DNA of 64,000 bases from Bog-756 sp963710495 (GTDB taxonomy: Bacteria; Actinomycetota; Acidimicrobiia; Acidimicrobiales; RAAP-2), in NCBI GenBank assembly GCA_963710495.1, contig CAVQAI010000011.1, forward strand, positions 248,001 through 312,000, read 5' to 3'. Numbering within the stretch: the first letter of the stretch is position 1; the number at the start of each line of letters is the position of its first letter. A model generated the notes under the pieces. It did no database searches, was not told the DNA's origin, and saw nothing but the letters and a program-made list of their open reading frames with translations. Of this stretch, positions 37,141-47,823 are shown piece after piece. The translations under genes and the position numbers were made by a program.

Positions 37141-39607
37141 GTGCATGAGGATGTCCTGGTAGCAGGGCACAGGGGGGCCGACCTGGCGGGGTCACCATCA
37201 GACCGGGTGGACGCTCAGCCGGACCGCGAGCCGGCTGGTCATCGGCGCGGATTTGCCCACTGGAACGACGTCCTCGGACTGGTCTGGGTGGTGGGCTCGG
37301 GGATCGCCATCCTCGTTCCCCTCCTCCTCGACGGGAATATTCTCGGTCCATTCGACCTCTTGAGTCGATGGGGGGTGACTGCACAGCCCGGAACCCCGAT
37401 TCACGTCTACCAGAACAGTGACCTCATCAACTCACTGATTCCATGGTGGAACACCGTGTGGTCGCAGGTGCACCATGGCCATCTCCCCCTCTGGAATCCC
37501 TACGGCGGACTTGGAATGCCGCTGGCGTTCAACTGGCAGTCGGCCCCGTTCAGCCTTCCGGCTCTCGTGGGCTATCTGGTACCCCTCCGATACGCCTTCA
37601 CGGTTGGCGTGATCGTCAACATCGTGGTGGCCGGAACGGGCGGCTACGTGCTCGGTCGCGTGCTGAGGATGGGAACGATCGCTTGCGCCACCGTCGGCAC
37701 GGTCTTCGAGCTCAGTGGCCCGATTGCCGCCTGGTTGGGCTACCCGTTTCCGGCCGTGCTCAGCTGGGCGGGTTGGATCTTCGCGTTCGGATTGCTCCTC
37801 CTACGGAGGCGCCATCGGGCCGGCTATATCTGTGCCCTCGCCGTGTGCATCGCGGCCTCTCTCTACGGGGGTGCCCCGGAGGGCTTCGTACCGCTGATGA
37901 TGGCGTTCGCGGTGTTCTTCGCGGTCGTGTTGGTATGCCGGACGAAGTGGGGGGGTGGCTCCGGGCCTGTCCTCATGCCTGCGATCGACCTTGTCGCCGC
38001 CACGCTCGCGGGCGTCGCACTGGCTGCGCCCTTTGCCTTGCCCGGTCTTCAGGTCGTATCGAAGTCCATTCGGAGTGGGTCCGCCGTCGAGAGCTCGCTC
38101 AAGCTCCACACGCTCACCTATCTGGCGATTCCGGCGTTCGACGGCTTGCCCATCTTCCATCACGGCAAAGTGGTGATCTTCGGTCTCACCTACTTCTACA
38201 CCGAGACGGCGATGTACGTCGGCGTGGGTGCACTCGTCCTGAGCGGTATCGCGTTGATCTCACGGCATCGTCGACCAGAGGTTCGTGGATTCGCCGTCGT
38301 CCTGCTCATGTGCCTTGCGGTTGTGTTCGTTCCCGGGATGAGCCGATTGGCAGGAAAGCTTCCCGTGGTCGGAGGAATCCAATGGGTCCGGTTGTTGATG
38401 CCGATGGCTCTGGCCCTCGCCGTGCTGGCCGGGTACGGAGTCGACCTTGTCGTTCGCTCCGCTGGTGCCCGGCGAGCGGCGTGGCGATTGGGAGCAGGGT
38501 TTGCCATTGCCGCGGCCGTCCTGGCCGGGTTGTGGCTGTTCGGTCGTGGGCACCTGAACCCGGCGCAGAGCTCGGTACGGGCCCACAGCTTCATCTGGCC
38601 CGTCGTCGAGACCGTCCTCGGCCTTGCCGTGGCCGGATTCCTGCTGGCGGTCGGTCGGATTCGTGGGTCCGGCGGAGGACACCCTGGTGCTCTCGGGGAT
38701 CCCGTCACGGGCAGACCCTGGATTGTTCGATCATCGGGCGTCATCGCCGGTGCGGTGTTGCTCGCCGGGCAGACAGCCTTTCTCGTCAGTTCAGGCACCA
38801 CGATGATCCAGTCGAGCCCGCACTCGTTCCCCCAAACGCCCGCCGCTCGGGCTCTGGTTCAATCGGTAGGGTCGTCGACCGTGGCCCTCGACAGTACGAA
38901 CTGCGAGCTCGGGCTCACTCCGAACGTGAACGATGCGTACGGCGTTCACGAACTGCAGGTCTACGATCCGATCATTCCGGCCGACTACTTCTCCGCGTGG
39001 CCGGCCGACGTGGGCACACTGGACGGGGCCCGAGTCCTGAACATCTTCTGCCCTGTGGTGAACACTGCAGCCCAGGCACGCGAAATTCGGTGTCGGTTAT
39101 GTGCTCACATCCGCAGGCAAGCCAGGTCCGACCGGAGCGGTCTACGTGCGGCGGTTGGGTGATGAGGACCTGTACCGCATCCCAAGTTCGGGGGAGGCGA
39201 CCGTGGCTCCGTTGTCGGGGGGCGAGCTGCCACCGACCGGTGTGGTAGGCGAGCCCGTTGCGGTCAGCCACCCGAGCCCATCGCAATGGCACCTCACGAC
39301 CTCGTCGGATGCCCCACAGGCACTCCGCCTGCATCTCACGAATACGCCCGGGTGGAATGCCACAATCGATGGAAAGCCACTGACGTTGCAACCATATGCT
39401 GGAATGATGCTCCAAGCTCGAATACCGGCGGGCGAGCACACCATCAACCTGCACTACTGGCCCCGAGCCTTGACCGAGGGGATCCTGTTGGCATCGGCGA
39501 GCTTCCTCTTCTTGCTCGGCCTGCTGGGATGGTCGTCCGTCCGGAAGCGACGAGCCCACCGGAACGACCCAGGGCGGGCAACGCAGAGCTCTTCGTTGAC
39601 CAAATGA
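37141..39607 (+). CDS. YfhO-like membrane protein, +1 frameshift near the 3' end
   Basis: About 821 residues after joining two frames. The protein has a dozen or more helices, a luminal-side motif WNPYGGLGMPLAFNWQSAPF after the first helix, and a C-terminal soluble domain ending LTNTPGWNATIDGKPLTLQ, AGMMLQARIPAGEHTINLHY and a last helix, as in the YfhO family. YfhO proteins are GT-C-like and are linked to glycosylation of teichoic acids from lipid-linked sugars. The break is in AAA at 39083-39085; without one A the join reads ARE-FGVGYVLTSAG. GTG 37141 is my start, though the frame is open to 36982. The stop overlaps the next gene by ATGA. Confidence 0.75.
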
Positions 39608-40447
39608 ACGACGTCTGCTGCCGCCGGCGCCCCGACCGGCCGTCCCATCGTCGTCGTCCCGTGCTTCAACGAGGAGCATCGACTGGATGAGTGTGCGTTC
39701 CTCGACCTGGTTGCGGGCAACGACGTGCAATTGCTCTTTGTCGATGACGGGTCTGATGATGGCACCAAGGTCGTGCTGGAGCGGCTGGCACGGAAAAGCG
39801 AGGCCATCGGCCTTCTGGAGCTCCACCGCAATTGTGGAAAGGGCGAGGCAGTCCGTCAGGGGCTCCTACGGGCGGTGGCATCGGGTCCACCGATCGTCGG
39901 GTACTTCGACGCAGACCTGGCTACGCCTGGGTCCGAGCTCATCCGGATGATGACGGTCCTGGAATGCCATCCTGAGTTGGCCGCCGTGTTCGGGTCCCGG
40001 ATCGCCCGGCTGGGGAGCCATATCGAGCGAAGCCCGTTCCGCCACTACCTGGGGCGCATCTATGCCACGGCTGCCTCGCTGGCCCTCGGGGTCGCCGTCT
40101 ATGACACGCAGTGTGGCGCCAAGGTCTTCCGAGTCAATGACAACCTGAGGATGGCGATCCAGGCACCCTTCCGTTCATCCTGGTCATTCGACGTGCTGCT
40201 GTGCCAACGCCTGTTGGATGGTGCCCACGGTTTGCCCGGACTTCCGGAGGGATCGTTCCTCGAGATGCCACTGGAGCGTTGGACGGACAGGCCCGGCTCC
40301 AAGGTCGATCTGGCCGGAAGCGTCCGAGCCCTGGCCGATGTCATCAACCTCGGCGTCGTACGGCACTGGAGGATGCGTCGACCCGAGGATCCAGCGCCCG
40401 GGCGAACCACCCCCGACCCCGGTCCGCCGCCGTTCCACGATCAGTGA
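39604..40447 (+). CDS. GT2, dolichyl-phosphate-sugar-synthase-like, +1 frameshift at the N-terminus
   Basis: After repair it is a 280-residue GT2. The core is GRPIVVVPCFNEEHRLDE, LLFVDDGSDDGTKVVLE, HRNCGKGEAVRQGLL, GYFDADLATPG and DTQCGAKVFR, matching enzymes that make lipid-phosphate sugars. The frame of the core has no start codon between an upstream TGA (39605-39607) and 39725, which would delete the first motif. ATG 39604 overlaps the YfhO stop and is one base out of frame, so an extra base between 39608 and 39625 is the simplest explanation. It likely supplies a lipid-linked sugar to the YfhO-like or GT-C-like neighbours. Confidence 0.8.
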
Positions 40448-42330
40448 CAGCTGAGCGAGGCGGCGTCCGCGCCGATGCCGGGCCCGAGAGGGAGTCGTCC
40501 GTCCCGGGCCGCAGCCGGCCGGCGAGCCGTCGACTCCTGACGGCTCTGGCCGTCCTGGGCTTCCTCGCGCCTGTCGCCCTGTACCTCTGGCTCATCCACC
40601 ACTACGCGATCAACACGATCCGGGCAGATCAATGGAATGACGTTCAGATCGTCGGCGACTACTTTTCGGGGCATCTCAATCTGAGCGCCTTGTGGGCCCT
40701 GCACTACGAGAACCGGATCTTCTTCCCGAATCTGGTCGTCCTGTTGCTGGGCACGACCACCCACTTCAACATCCTGGTCGAGGAGTACGCCAGCGCCGTG
40801 CTCCTCATACTCTCGACGGGACTGATCGTCTTTGCCCACCGACGCCGGACGGGGCCGATCCCCCTGATTTGGTATGTCCCCGTGGCCGTCATCATGCTGT
40901 GCGTCGTTCAACATCAGAACACGCTGTGGGGATTCCAATTCGCCTGGTACCTCGTGCTCTTCGCCCTGGCGGTAACGCTTGCCGTACTCGACCGACCCGG
41001 GCTGACCTGGTGGTTCCTGGGTTTGGCCATCGGTGCCGCGGTGGTCGCAAGCTTCTCCTCGTTGCAGGGTCTGCTCGTGTGGCCGGTCGGTCTGCTTCTG
41101 TTGTACCTCCGGCGTCGTCCAGCCGCGTACCTGGTGGTGTGGGCGGGGGCGGCCGTTCTTGCCACGGCTCTCTACTTCCACAACTATGTGACACCGGCCG
41201 GCCAGAACGGCTACGTGTTCAGCCATCCCGGTGCCAGCATCCAGTTCTTCCTGATGTTGGTCGGCGACATCGTGGGTGTCGGTGTCGACCAGACCAATGG
41301 CATCGGAATTTCGGTCATCGTCCTCGGTCTGATTCTGGTGCTGGCCTCCATCGGCGTACTCATCGCCTACTGTCGGCGCGACGAGATCAGCGGAACACCG
41401 ATCGCCGCCGCACTCATCTGCTTCGGTCTCCTCTTCGCCGGTCTGGTCACCGTGGGCCGCATCATGCTGGGGCTGGGCGGGGCCAGCCAATCGCGCTATC
41501 GAACATTCGAGTTACTGATCGTCGTGGGCCTCTACTTCGTCGCCCTTGACCAGCTCGTCGTCCAGGATGGGTTCGGCTGGAAGCGGGGGAGTGAAGCGCA
41601 TTCGAGCTTTGATCCCCATTCGTCGTTGACGCCGCCGGACGGAGGTCCCGGTGGTGGCGCCGAATCGGGTCACCGCGACACGCGGTCGGTGGTGGGAGCT
41701 CCGAGACCGGACCCGGGCAATCGACTACGACGAAGGGGAGCCGCGGTGGTGGCTGCCCTGGTGGCCGTCGTGGTGGGCCTGCTGCTTGTCGTGGGCATTC
41801 CCGAAGGAGTGGCTGGCGCCCGCGCCGATCACGCCGCCCAGGTCAGGGCGGCGCGTGTCACGGTGAACATCGGGAAGTACCCCAACACCTTCGTGAACAG
41901 CTCGCTCAGCGTGTACCTCACCCCTTCCTTCCTTCGGCGAATGGCGCAGATCGCGATGGCGCACCATTTGAGTCTCTTCGCCACCGGTGATGCCGCGACG
42001 TACCGGGCGATGGGGTTGATCGTGGACCCGGGGAGCCCCATCACGGTCATCGCTCGCCCAGCGGAAGGCTCGGTCGTGCAGGGCCCGACCCTCATCAGCG
42101 CAACGGCCACGGACTATTTCGGCGTGACCGGGGTGGAATTCGAAGTCTCCGGACAGGGGCTTCAGGACCAGGTGGTCAGCCAGGCCAAGGCCTATCCGTA
42201 CGGATGGCTGGGATCGTGGCCTACGACTGACGTGCCGGACGGGCAGTACACCCTCCGATCCATCGCCTTCAACCCGGCGGGACGCTCGACCCGCAGCGCC
42301 GGTATCGAGGTGACGGTTCACAACCACTAG
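40444..42330 (+). CDS. GT-C-like multi-pass membrane protein with C-terminal Ig-like domain
   Basis: A 628-residue protein starting at GTG 40444, coupled by GTGA to the previous gene. About eleven helices carry conserved polar motifs also present in its paralogue at 48570: RADQWNDVQIV, HYENRIFFPNLVVLLL, QHQNTLWGFQFAWY and SFSSLQGLLVWPVGL. From about residue 540 a soluble domain with PITVIARPAEGSVVQGPTL and GQYTLRSIAFNPAGRS resembles a bacterial Ig-like fold; the paralogue lacks it. Aspartate and glutamate motifs facing the outside suggest a lipid-sugar-dependent glycosyltransferase, but no named family is recognised. The linker (residues 380-430) is low complexity. Confidence 0.65.
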   Translation: MTAERGGVRADAGPERESSVPGRSRPASRRLLTALAVLGFLAPVALYLWLIHHYAINTIRADQWNDVQIVGDYFSGHLNLSALWALHYENRIFFPNLVVLLLGTTTHFNILVEEYASAVLLILSTGLIVFAHRRRTGPIPLIWYVPVAVIMLCVVQHQNTLWGFQFAWYLVLFALAVTLAVLDRPGLTWWFLGLAIGAAVVASFSSLQGLLVWPVGLLLLYLRRRPAAYLVVWAGAAVLATALYFHNYVTPAGQNGYVFSHPGASIQFFLMLVGDIVGVGVDQTNGIGISVIVLGLILVLASIGVLIAYCRRDEISGTPIAAALICFGLLFAGLVTVGRIMLGLGGASQSRYRTFELLIVVGLYFVALDQLVVQDGFGWKRGSEAHSSFDPHSSLTPPDGGPGGGAESGHRDTRSVVGAPRPDPGNRLRRRGAAVVAALVAVVVGLLLVVGIPEGVAGARADHAAQVRAARVTVNIGKYPNTFVNSSLSVYLTPSFLRRMAQIAMAHHLSLFATGDAATYRAMGLIVDPGSPITVIARPAEGSVVQGPTLISATATDYFGVTGVEFEVSGQGLQDQVVSQAKAYPYGWLGSWPTTDVPDGQYTLRSIAFNPAGRSTRSAGIEVTVHNH

Positions 42331-42344
42331 GACGACGGGCCGGA

Positions 42345-44252
42345 CTACGACAAGATCCCCCACAGCGTGGGCAGGTGGACCACGACCGACTCCGGTCGGG
42401 AGCTTGGCACGTTGATGATGATCCGGGGATCGGACGGCAGGTGGCAATAGCCGATCTTTCTGAGCGGCCGCCCGACCTCCGCCGCGAAGATGCTCGTGAA
42501 GGCGTTGAAGCTGATCGGCAAAGCAAGTTGCGTTGGCCCGGCGCATGCCACGTGGAAGCTGAGTTGCAGTGATTCGAAGGGGACTCGTGCCGGGCCTTGC
42601 ACGGAGCAGGGGACTGCGCTCAGGGAGGCTGCTCCCTGTTGGTGACTGTGGAGCTGCCGGTAGAGAAGCGCATCGTCGTACAGCTCCGAACCGTTATCCG
42701 TGAAGACCTTCGGCAGGTACTCGTCGTAGAGGATGCCGCCGTTGAGCGTGAAGAATCCGCGGTAGCTTCGGTAGTCGATCTCCGCGGGAATGGCGGAGAG
42801 CCTGGTGCTCGGAAACTGACCAGGCTTGGCGATGATAGCGAAACTCTGCTCCCACGTGGACGTGACGGGAGACAGCACGATGAGCGAGCTCAGCCAGAGC
42901 AAGGGGGCCAAACGGGCGGTGAGGTGGGCGCGGTACCGACAGTAGACAGGATCGAACAGGAAGACGACGAGAACAACGCCCAGTGGCGTAATGAACCCCA
43001 ACATCCGAAAGGGATAGTCGATCGCCTGCAGTGGGGACAAAATGCGATATACGAAGAGGCTGGCCGGGAGTTGAAGTAAGAGATAGAGCAGTAACGTAAT
43101 GCTCAAAAAGGCCAAAACATAGCGATCCCAAACCAGGGGTATTCGTCGGACCAAAGTCCGCACGGGTTTGCTGAAACGACTGCACACCATGAAAGCGATG
43201 GCAATCACAATCGGTATCCAGATGGCGAAATCCATCTGGACGAATGTATGTGAGTTATTGCCGAGCCATCGATAAGAACTGTCGAAGAAGTACCGACCGA
43301 ATGCGGAATAGTCTTGGGCAATACCTCCACCGTGGGTCACTTTGGTGCTGGGATCGTAGAAGCGGGCCATCCGAAGCTCGGCCAGAAACGTCGGCGCGAG
43401 GATCAGCGTCGTTCCACCTACCGCCACTGCGAGTCGGGGGGCAATGGCCCGGAGGCCCTGGACGCCGCCCTCGACGAGAAACGTCAGGAGGGCGACGATC
43501 AAGGTGAAGAGGGAGATGAGGGCAATGGCACTATGGGCCTCGACCAGCAGGACCATGATCGGGACGAGGAGCAGTGATACTCGCCTCCGCACCAGCAAAT
43601 GCAGACACCAATAGAGCAGCCAGGGAACGATCATGAGGGCGGAGAACTCAGGGAGATCGCCGCGGGGCAGCCAATCGGTGAAGACGTAATTGGTGAACAG
43701 GTACCCGATTGATCCGGCCGTGATCAGCAGACGACTCCGGATGACTACGGCGAGCGCGCAACGCATTCCGTAGGCACCGATCACCAGGAATACCGCCACG
43801 GTCCCGACGAGGGTCGGTTTGAGCGCTCCTCCGAGAAGTATGTAGAGGACTCCAGCAACATAGAAGAACGCCTTCTGGTAGAAGAGAAGGACCGGACTCC
43901 CCATTCCAAGCGCGTCACTGCTGGACCAGACAGGAAAGAAGTCGAAATGCCGAAAGTGGGCTCCATAGAGCCGGACGAGTAACAGCTCTTCGGTAAAGGC
44001 CGATCCGAGCGGCCAGCCCGAGCGACGGCCGACAATCGACAAGATGAGCGCCGCTGCCAGCAACACCAGGCCGGCGAACGTCACCTCGAACACCCAGGCT
44101 CGGTTGAACAGTGCGCCAAGTCGTGCCGCCGAGTTTGGGGTGGAGGCTGACTCCTCACGACCTCCTTTCAGGCTGCCGCTCGCCGTCAAGAGGATCGCCG
44201 CCGATTTCGGGACATCCCGGGTGACGCTACCGGGACGGCTTGGGTGGATCAA
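42345..44252 (-). CDS. Large membrane protein, PTPS-related-like, low-GC
   Basis: A 635-residue protein with about twelve helices and a C-terminal soluble domain (from about residue 455). The motif FHRHFDFFPVWSS-like stretch HFRHFDFFPVWSSSDALGMG, followed by VLLFYQKAFFYVAGVLYILL, and FTNYVFTDWLPRGDLPEF resemble membrane proteins annotated 6-pyruvoyl-tetrahydropterin-synthase-related, which are GT-C-like and of unknown function. Its base composition is clearly lower in GC than the window (a 60-base sample at 43081-43140 is about 45%), with many A-ending codons, suggesting acquisition from elsewhere. It is convergent with the gene ending at 42330. Confidence 0.65.
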   Translation of the reverse strand: MIHPSRPGSVTRDVPKSAAILLTASGSLKGGREESASTPNSAARLGALFNRAWVFEVTFAGLVLLAAALILSIVGRRSGWPLGSAFTEELLLVRLYGAHFRHFDFFPVWSSSDALGMGSPVLLFYQKAFFYVAGVLYILLGGALKPTLVGTVAVFLVIGAYGMRCALAVVIRSRLLITAGSIGYLFTNYVFTDWLPRGDLPEFSALMIVPWLLYWCLHLLVRRRVSLLLVPIMVLLVEAHSAIALISLFTLIVALLTFLVEGGVQGLRAIAPRLAVAVGGTTLILAPTFLAELRMARFYDPSTKVTHGGGIAQDYSAFGRYFFDSSYRWLGNNSHTFVQMDFAIWIPIVIAIAFMVCSRFSKPVRTLVRRIPLVWDRYVLAFLSITLLLYLLLQLPASLFVYRILSPLQAIDYPFRMLGFITPLGVVLVVFLFDPVYCRYRAHLTARLAPLLWLSSLIVLSPVTSTWEQSFAIIAKPGQFPSTRLSAIPAEIDYRSYRGFFTLNGGILYDEYLPKVFTDNGSELYDDALLYRQLHSHQQGAASLSAVPCSVQGPARVPFESLQLSFHVACAGPTQLALPISFNAFTSIFAAEVGRPLRKIGYCHLPSDPRIIINVPSSRPESVVVHLPTLWGILS

Positions 44253-44653
44253 TGTCGAGACTCATGGCTCAAGGACAGGCCATTCGGCGTCGTGGACCAA
44301 GACCTCGAACCGGCTCCCTGCCCTCCTCGGCCTCCGGCTCTCTTGGCCGGAACATCCCATTGCGAACGGAGAGGCGGCCATGGCTGCGCATATACTCACG
44401 GGCGCCGACTACGTGTTGCGGGCTCTTGCCGACGATCTCTTCACGGGCAAGATCACTGGACCGAAGGTGATCGATTTCGTGCTATCAGACCACGCTCACT
44501 TCCCGATGTCGGACTGCAGCGAACGCGCCCTGACAGGAGCGGTACTCGCAGCCGTTCTCATGTCCGAGCAACGGTTCGGCTGGCCCTCGGTGCACGTCAT
44601 CAGGTCCGGGGCGTGATCGCCGACTCCGTCGGAGCGTTGGAGCACCTTCTCCC
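44253..44653. other. 401-base region between two large membrane-protein genes
   Basis: It holds the promoter side of the minus-strand gene ending at 42345 and of the plus-strand gene at 44654. The only candidate gene is the small frame at 44380-44616, listed separately. Other frames here look like noise. Confidence 0.4.
44380..44616 (+). CDS. Possible 78-residue hypothetical protein
   Basis: ATG 44380 has GAGAGG nine to fourteen bases upstream and opens a 78-codon frame with balanced amino-acid composition (MAAHILTGADYVLRALADDL at the start, then a Phe- and His-containing middle). No motif is recognised and there is no signal peptide or membrane helix. Codon bias is weaker than in nearby genes. 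It could be chance. Confidence 0.3.
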   Translation: MAAHILTGADYVLRALADDLFTGKITGPKVIDFVLSDHAHFPMSDCSERALTGAVLAAVLMSEQRFGWPSVHVIRSGA

Positions 44654-46808
44654 GTGACGGTCGTCCGGTACGCAGGGGGGTTGGTACTACTGGGCGCCGC
44701 TTTTGTTCCCATTGGCGTAGCGGCCGGTGCCTGGCGACGACGCCTGTTGCCGGACTGGACGGGGTCCCTGGCCCGCCTGTCCGAACTCGTCATCGCCCTG
44801 GCTTCCGTCGTCGTGGTGACCGAGGTCGTCGGGGCCGTCCACCTGCTCACGCTCTGGGCAGTCGCCCCGGTCATGGCCTTGGCCGGGGTGGCTGGTTGGT
44901 GGGCCGCCCGTACGAGCGCCCATCCGGTCGTCGCGCATCACCCCGACGGGCCCGGGCAGAGGGGGGAGCGGGCTGAGCTTCCTCGCAGCGCGACGGCAGT
45001 ATCCATCGTCGCCGTCAGCGTGGTGATTGCCGGCTGGGCGACCAGGACGGTTGATGCCGTTCACCACGGGATGTACACGGTCGACACGCTCTGGTACCAC
45101 CTGCCATTCGCGGCCCGCTTCGTACAGCAAGGGACCATCGTCCCGCTCCACTATGTCGATTCCGATTCGGTCACGGTGTTCTTCCCGGCATCGTCGGAGC
45201 TCATCCATGCCCTTGGCATCCTGTTCATGGGCAACGACGTCCTGTCCCCGTTCATCAACCTCGCCTGGATGGGGCTGGCGCTGCTTGCCGGATGGTGTGT
45301 CGGTCGGCCCTTCGGCGTCGCTCCGGTCACGATGACCGGGGTGGCGGTGTTGTTGGCCACCCCCGGATTGGTCGCGACCCAACCCGGGGGCGCCTACGAC
45401 GACGTGGTCGGACTGGCTCTGGTTTTGTCGGCAGTGGCATTGCTGGTGAACGGGTACTCCGCCGGGGGCAGCACCCGGTTGAACGCACAATCGATCGCCG
45501 CCTTGGCGGCAGGGCTGGCCCTCGGGACCAAATTCACGTTCGTCGCTCCCGTGGCCGCGCTCACGGTCGGCATCGCGGTGTTGGCCCAACGATCCAGGCG
45601 AGCTTCGGAGGTGGGACGGTGGTTGCTGTTGGTCGCCATCACCGGCAGCTTCTGGTACCTGCGGAACTTCTTCACCGTGGGGAATCCGATTCCCTCGCTG
45701 CATATCGGGATCGGGCCGATCACCCTTCCCAGGACGGCGACAACGACGAGAAGCTCGACGGTTGCTCAGTTCCTGCTGAACGGAAGCGACTGGCGACAAT
45801 ATTTCCTTCCGGGGCTTCGCCTGTCGTTCGGCCCGGTCTGGTGGGCTGTATTGGCCATGGCTGTCGCCGGGCTCGTCCTGGGCGTGGTGACAGGAAACGG
45901 GCGGATGGTGAGGATGCTCGGCTGGGTGGGCCTTGCCACCGGGGCGGTGTTCGTCGTCACACCGCAATACCTCACGATATTCGGTGCCCCCGTCTATTTC
46001 GTCGACAACGTTCGCTATGTCGATGCGGCACTCGCGATCGGATTGCTGTTCTTGCCACTGGCGCCCGTCGTCCAAACTGGTCGAAGGCTGTGGGTGGTAC
46101 TGGGGGCCTACGTCGGGACGATCGCGATCACCCAGCTCGACGGCACGATCTGGCCTACTCCGTGGCTTGCGAAGCGCTTTGCATCGCCAATCCGGGGCGT
46201 GGATTCGCTGGTCGGACTATTGGTCGGCGTCGTCGTTCTGGCGGTCTGGTTGGGGCTCTGGCAGAGGCGGCGATGGCAATGGAGCCCATCCGGGCGCGAC
46301 CTGGTTGCGGTCGGTCTCGTGCTTGCCGCGGCCGGATTCGGTGTGCAGCAGTTCTACCTTTCGAACCGCTACACGAACGGGGCGCCGGGCATCGTGAGCT
46401 GGGCTCAGCGAGTCACCCATGTCCGCATCGGACTCGCCGGTGACTTCACGCAGCTTCAGTACGGCTACTACGGGGCCGACTTGAACAACTACGTGCAATA
46501 CATCGCCGAGCCTGGGCCGCACCATGGCTTCGCGCCGATCACGACGTGTTCGGCCTGGCGGAAGGCCGTCAATCGAGGCCACTACGACTACCTCATCACG
46601 TCGAACACCAACGATCGGCGACGGGACCTCTTCGACGCTCCGTCCTCCTACACATCGTGGACGGGCTCAGATCCTGCTCGCGGTCCTCATTCGCCGTGAC
46701 ACGGTGGAAGCTGCGGCCAACTATGGCGGCCCCACCACCTTCCTCGGAACGTCGCTCTTCCGGCTGAAAGGTGCAATGGACCCGAACGGTTGCTCGGGCT
46801 CTGCATAG
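44654..46808 (+). CDS. GT-C-like (ArnT/GT39-related) membrane glycosyltransferase, frameshifted at the 3' end
   Basis: About 717 residues after repair, starting at GTG 44654. Twelve or more helices follow the first luminal loop, with HHGMYTVDTLWYHLPFAARF carrying the family's acidic residue and FFPASSELIHALGIL after it. The last domain is soluble (HVRIGLAGDFTQLQYGYYGA and on). The main frame ends at 46699, but the next frame continues VLIRRDTVEAAANYGGPTTF and FRLKGAMDPNG to 46808, the usual end for such proteins. One extra base in 46673-46684 explains the break. It probably uses a polyprenyl-phosphate sugar. Confidence 0.75.
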
Positions 46809-46971
46809 GTGGGCCCGGCGTCCACCGAGGAGCCGCCAGATGGTGAGGGAGGGAGTGGCCGACCCTCTAGCCGATTGCAGGGCGAACGAGTACGCTGCGG
46901 CTTTGGGCTGGCCGGTGCACCCGGCACTGGTTCTGACAACGCCGTGACGAGCGTCGTTGACGCGTGAACAG

Positions 46972-47823
46972 ATGGGGCTGGATTCGCCAGTGCAGAGTGC
47001 AACGATCGACATCGTGCTCCCGGTGCTCAACGAGGATCGAAGCTTGGAGGGCAACGTCTGCCGCCTGGTCGGCGAGCTCGGTTCGCGGCTCCCTTACCCG
47101 TGGACGATATCCATTGTCGACAACGGCAGTACTGACGGGTCATGGGAAGTGGCTCGTCGCCTCGCCCAACAGGTGCCCAATGTTCGTGCCCTCCGGCTCG
47201 CACGGCGGGGCCGGGGTGGCGCTCTCAAAGCGGCCTGGACGACGAGCTCTGCCGATGTTGTCGCCTACATGGACATCGACCTCTCGACCGACCTGTCGGC
47301 CTTGAGGTCGCTGCTGGATCCCGTCACCGACGGATCGGTCGACATCTGCATCGGGTCCCGGCTCGACCCGGGCTCGCAGGTGACCAGGAGCATTCGGCGA
47401 GAGGCCATCTCCCACATCTACAACTGGATTGCGCGGGCTGCGTTGCGCTACGGGGTTCGGGACGCTCAGTGCGGTTTCAAGGCGGTGAACCGAGCGGTCG
47501 TGGAGAAGATCATCCCGGAGATCAGGGACGACAGCTGGTTCTTCGACACCGAGCTGCTGGTGCTGGCCTGGCGGCAAGGGTTCCGGATACGAGAAGTGCC
47601 GGTCACCTGGGTGGAGGATGACGACTCTCGAGTCAAGATCGTCTCGACCGCCGCCGACGATCTCCGCGGCATCTGGAGGTTGGCCCGGCGCAAACACGCT
47701 GATGGATCGCATCCCGTCGGGAGCGACCATGTCGGCACGCCGATCGTCGAAGTCGTTCCTTCCTCTTCCGGGGTGCCGGCGGCCACGGATCGGCCCTCGA
47801 CGGACAGAACACCCGGCCGATGA
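46972..47823 (+). CDS. Glycosyltransferase family 2, dolichyl-phosphate-sugar-synthase-like
   Basis: A 283-residue GT2. TIDIVLPVLNEDRSLEGNV, SIVDNGSTDGSWEVARRLA, LARRGRGGALKAAWTTS, AYMDIDLSTDLSAL and DAQCGFKAVNRAVVEKIIPE are the hallmarks of polyprenyl-phosphate-sugar synthases. ATG 46972 is my start; TTG 46957 in the same frame is possible. It ends with an ATGA overlap into a methyltransferase gene and probably feeds lipid-linked sugar to the large membrane glycosyltransferases nearby. Confidence 0.88.
   Translation: MGLDSPVQSATIDIVLPVLNEDRSLEGNVCRLVGELGSRLPYPWTISIVDNGSTDGSWEVARRLAQQVPNVRALRLARRGRGGALKAAWTTSSADVVAYMDIDLSTDLSALRSLLDPVTDGSVDICIGSRLDPGSQVTRSIRREAISHIYNWIARAALRYGVRDAQCGFKAVNRAVVEKIIPEIRDDSWFFDTELLVLAWRQGFRIREVPVTWVEDDDSRVKIVSTAADDLRGIWRLARRKHADGSHPVGSDHVGTPIVEVVPSSSGVPAATDRPSTDRTPGR

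Noticed and set aside
44244..44657. 137-codon plus-strand frame before the gene at 44654
   Set aside because: Arg-, Gly- and Pro-rich without motif, and it overlaps the more balanced 78-codon candidate at 44380.
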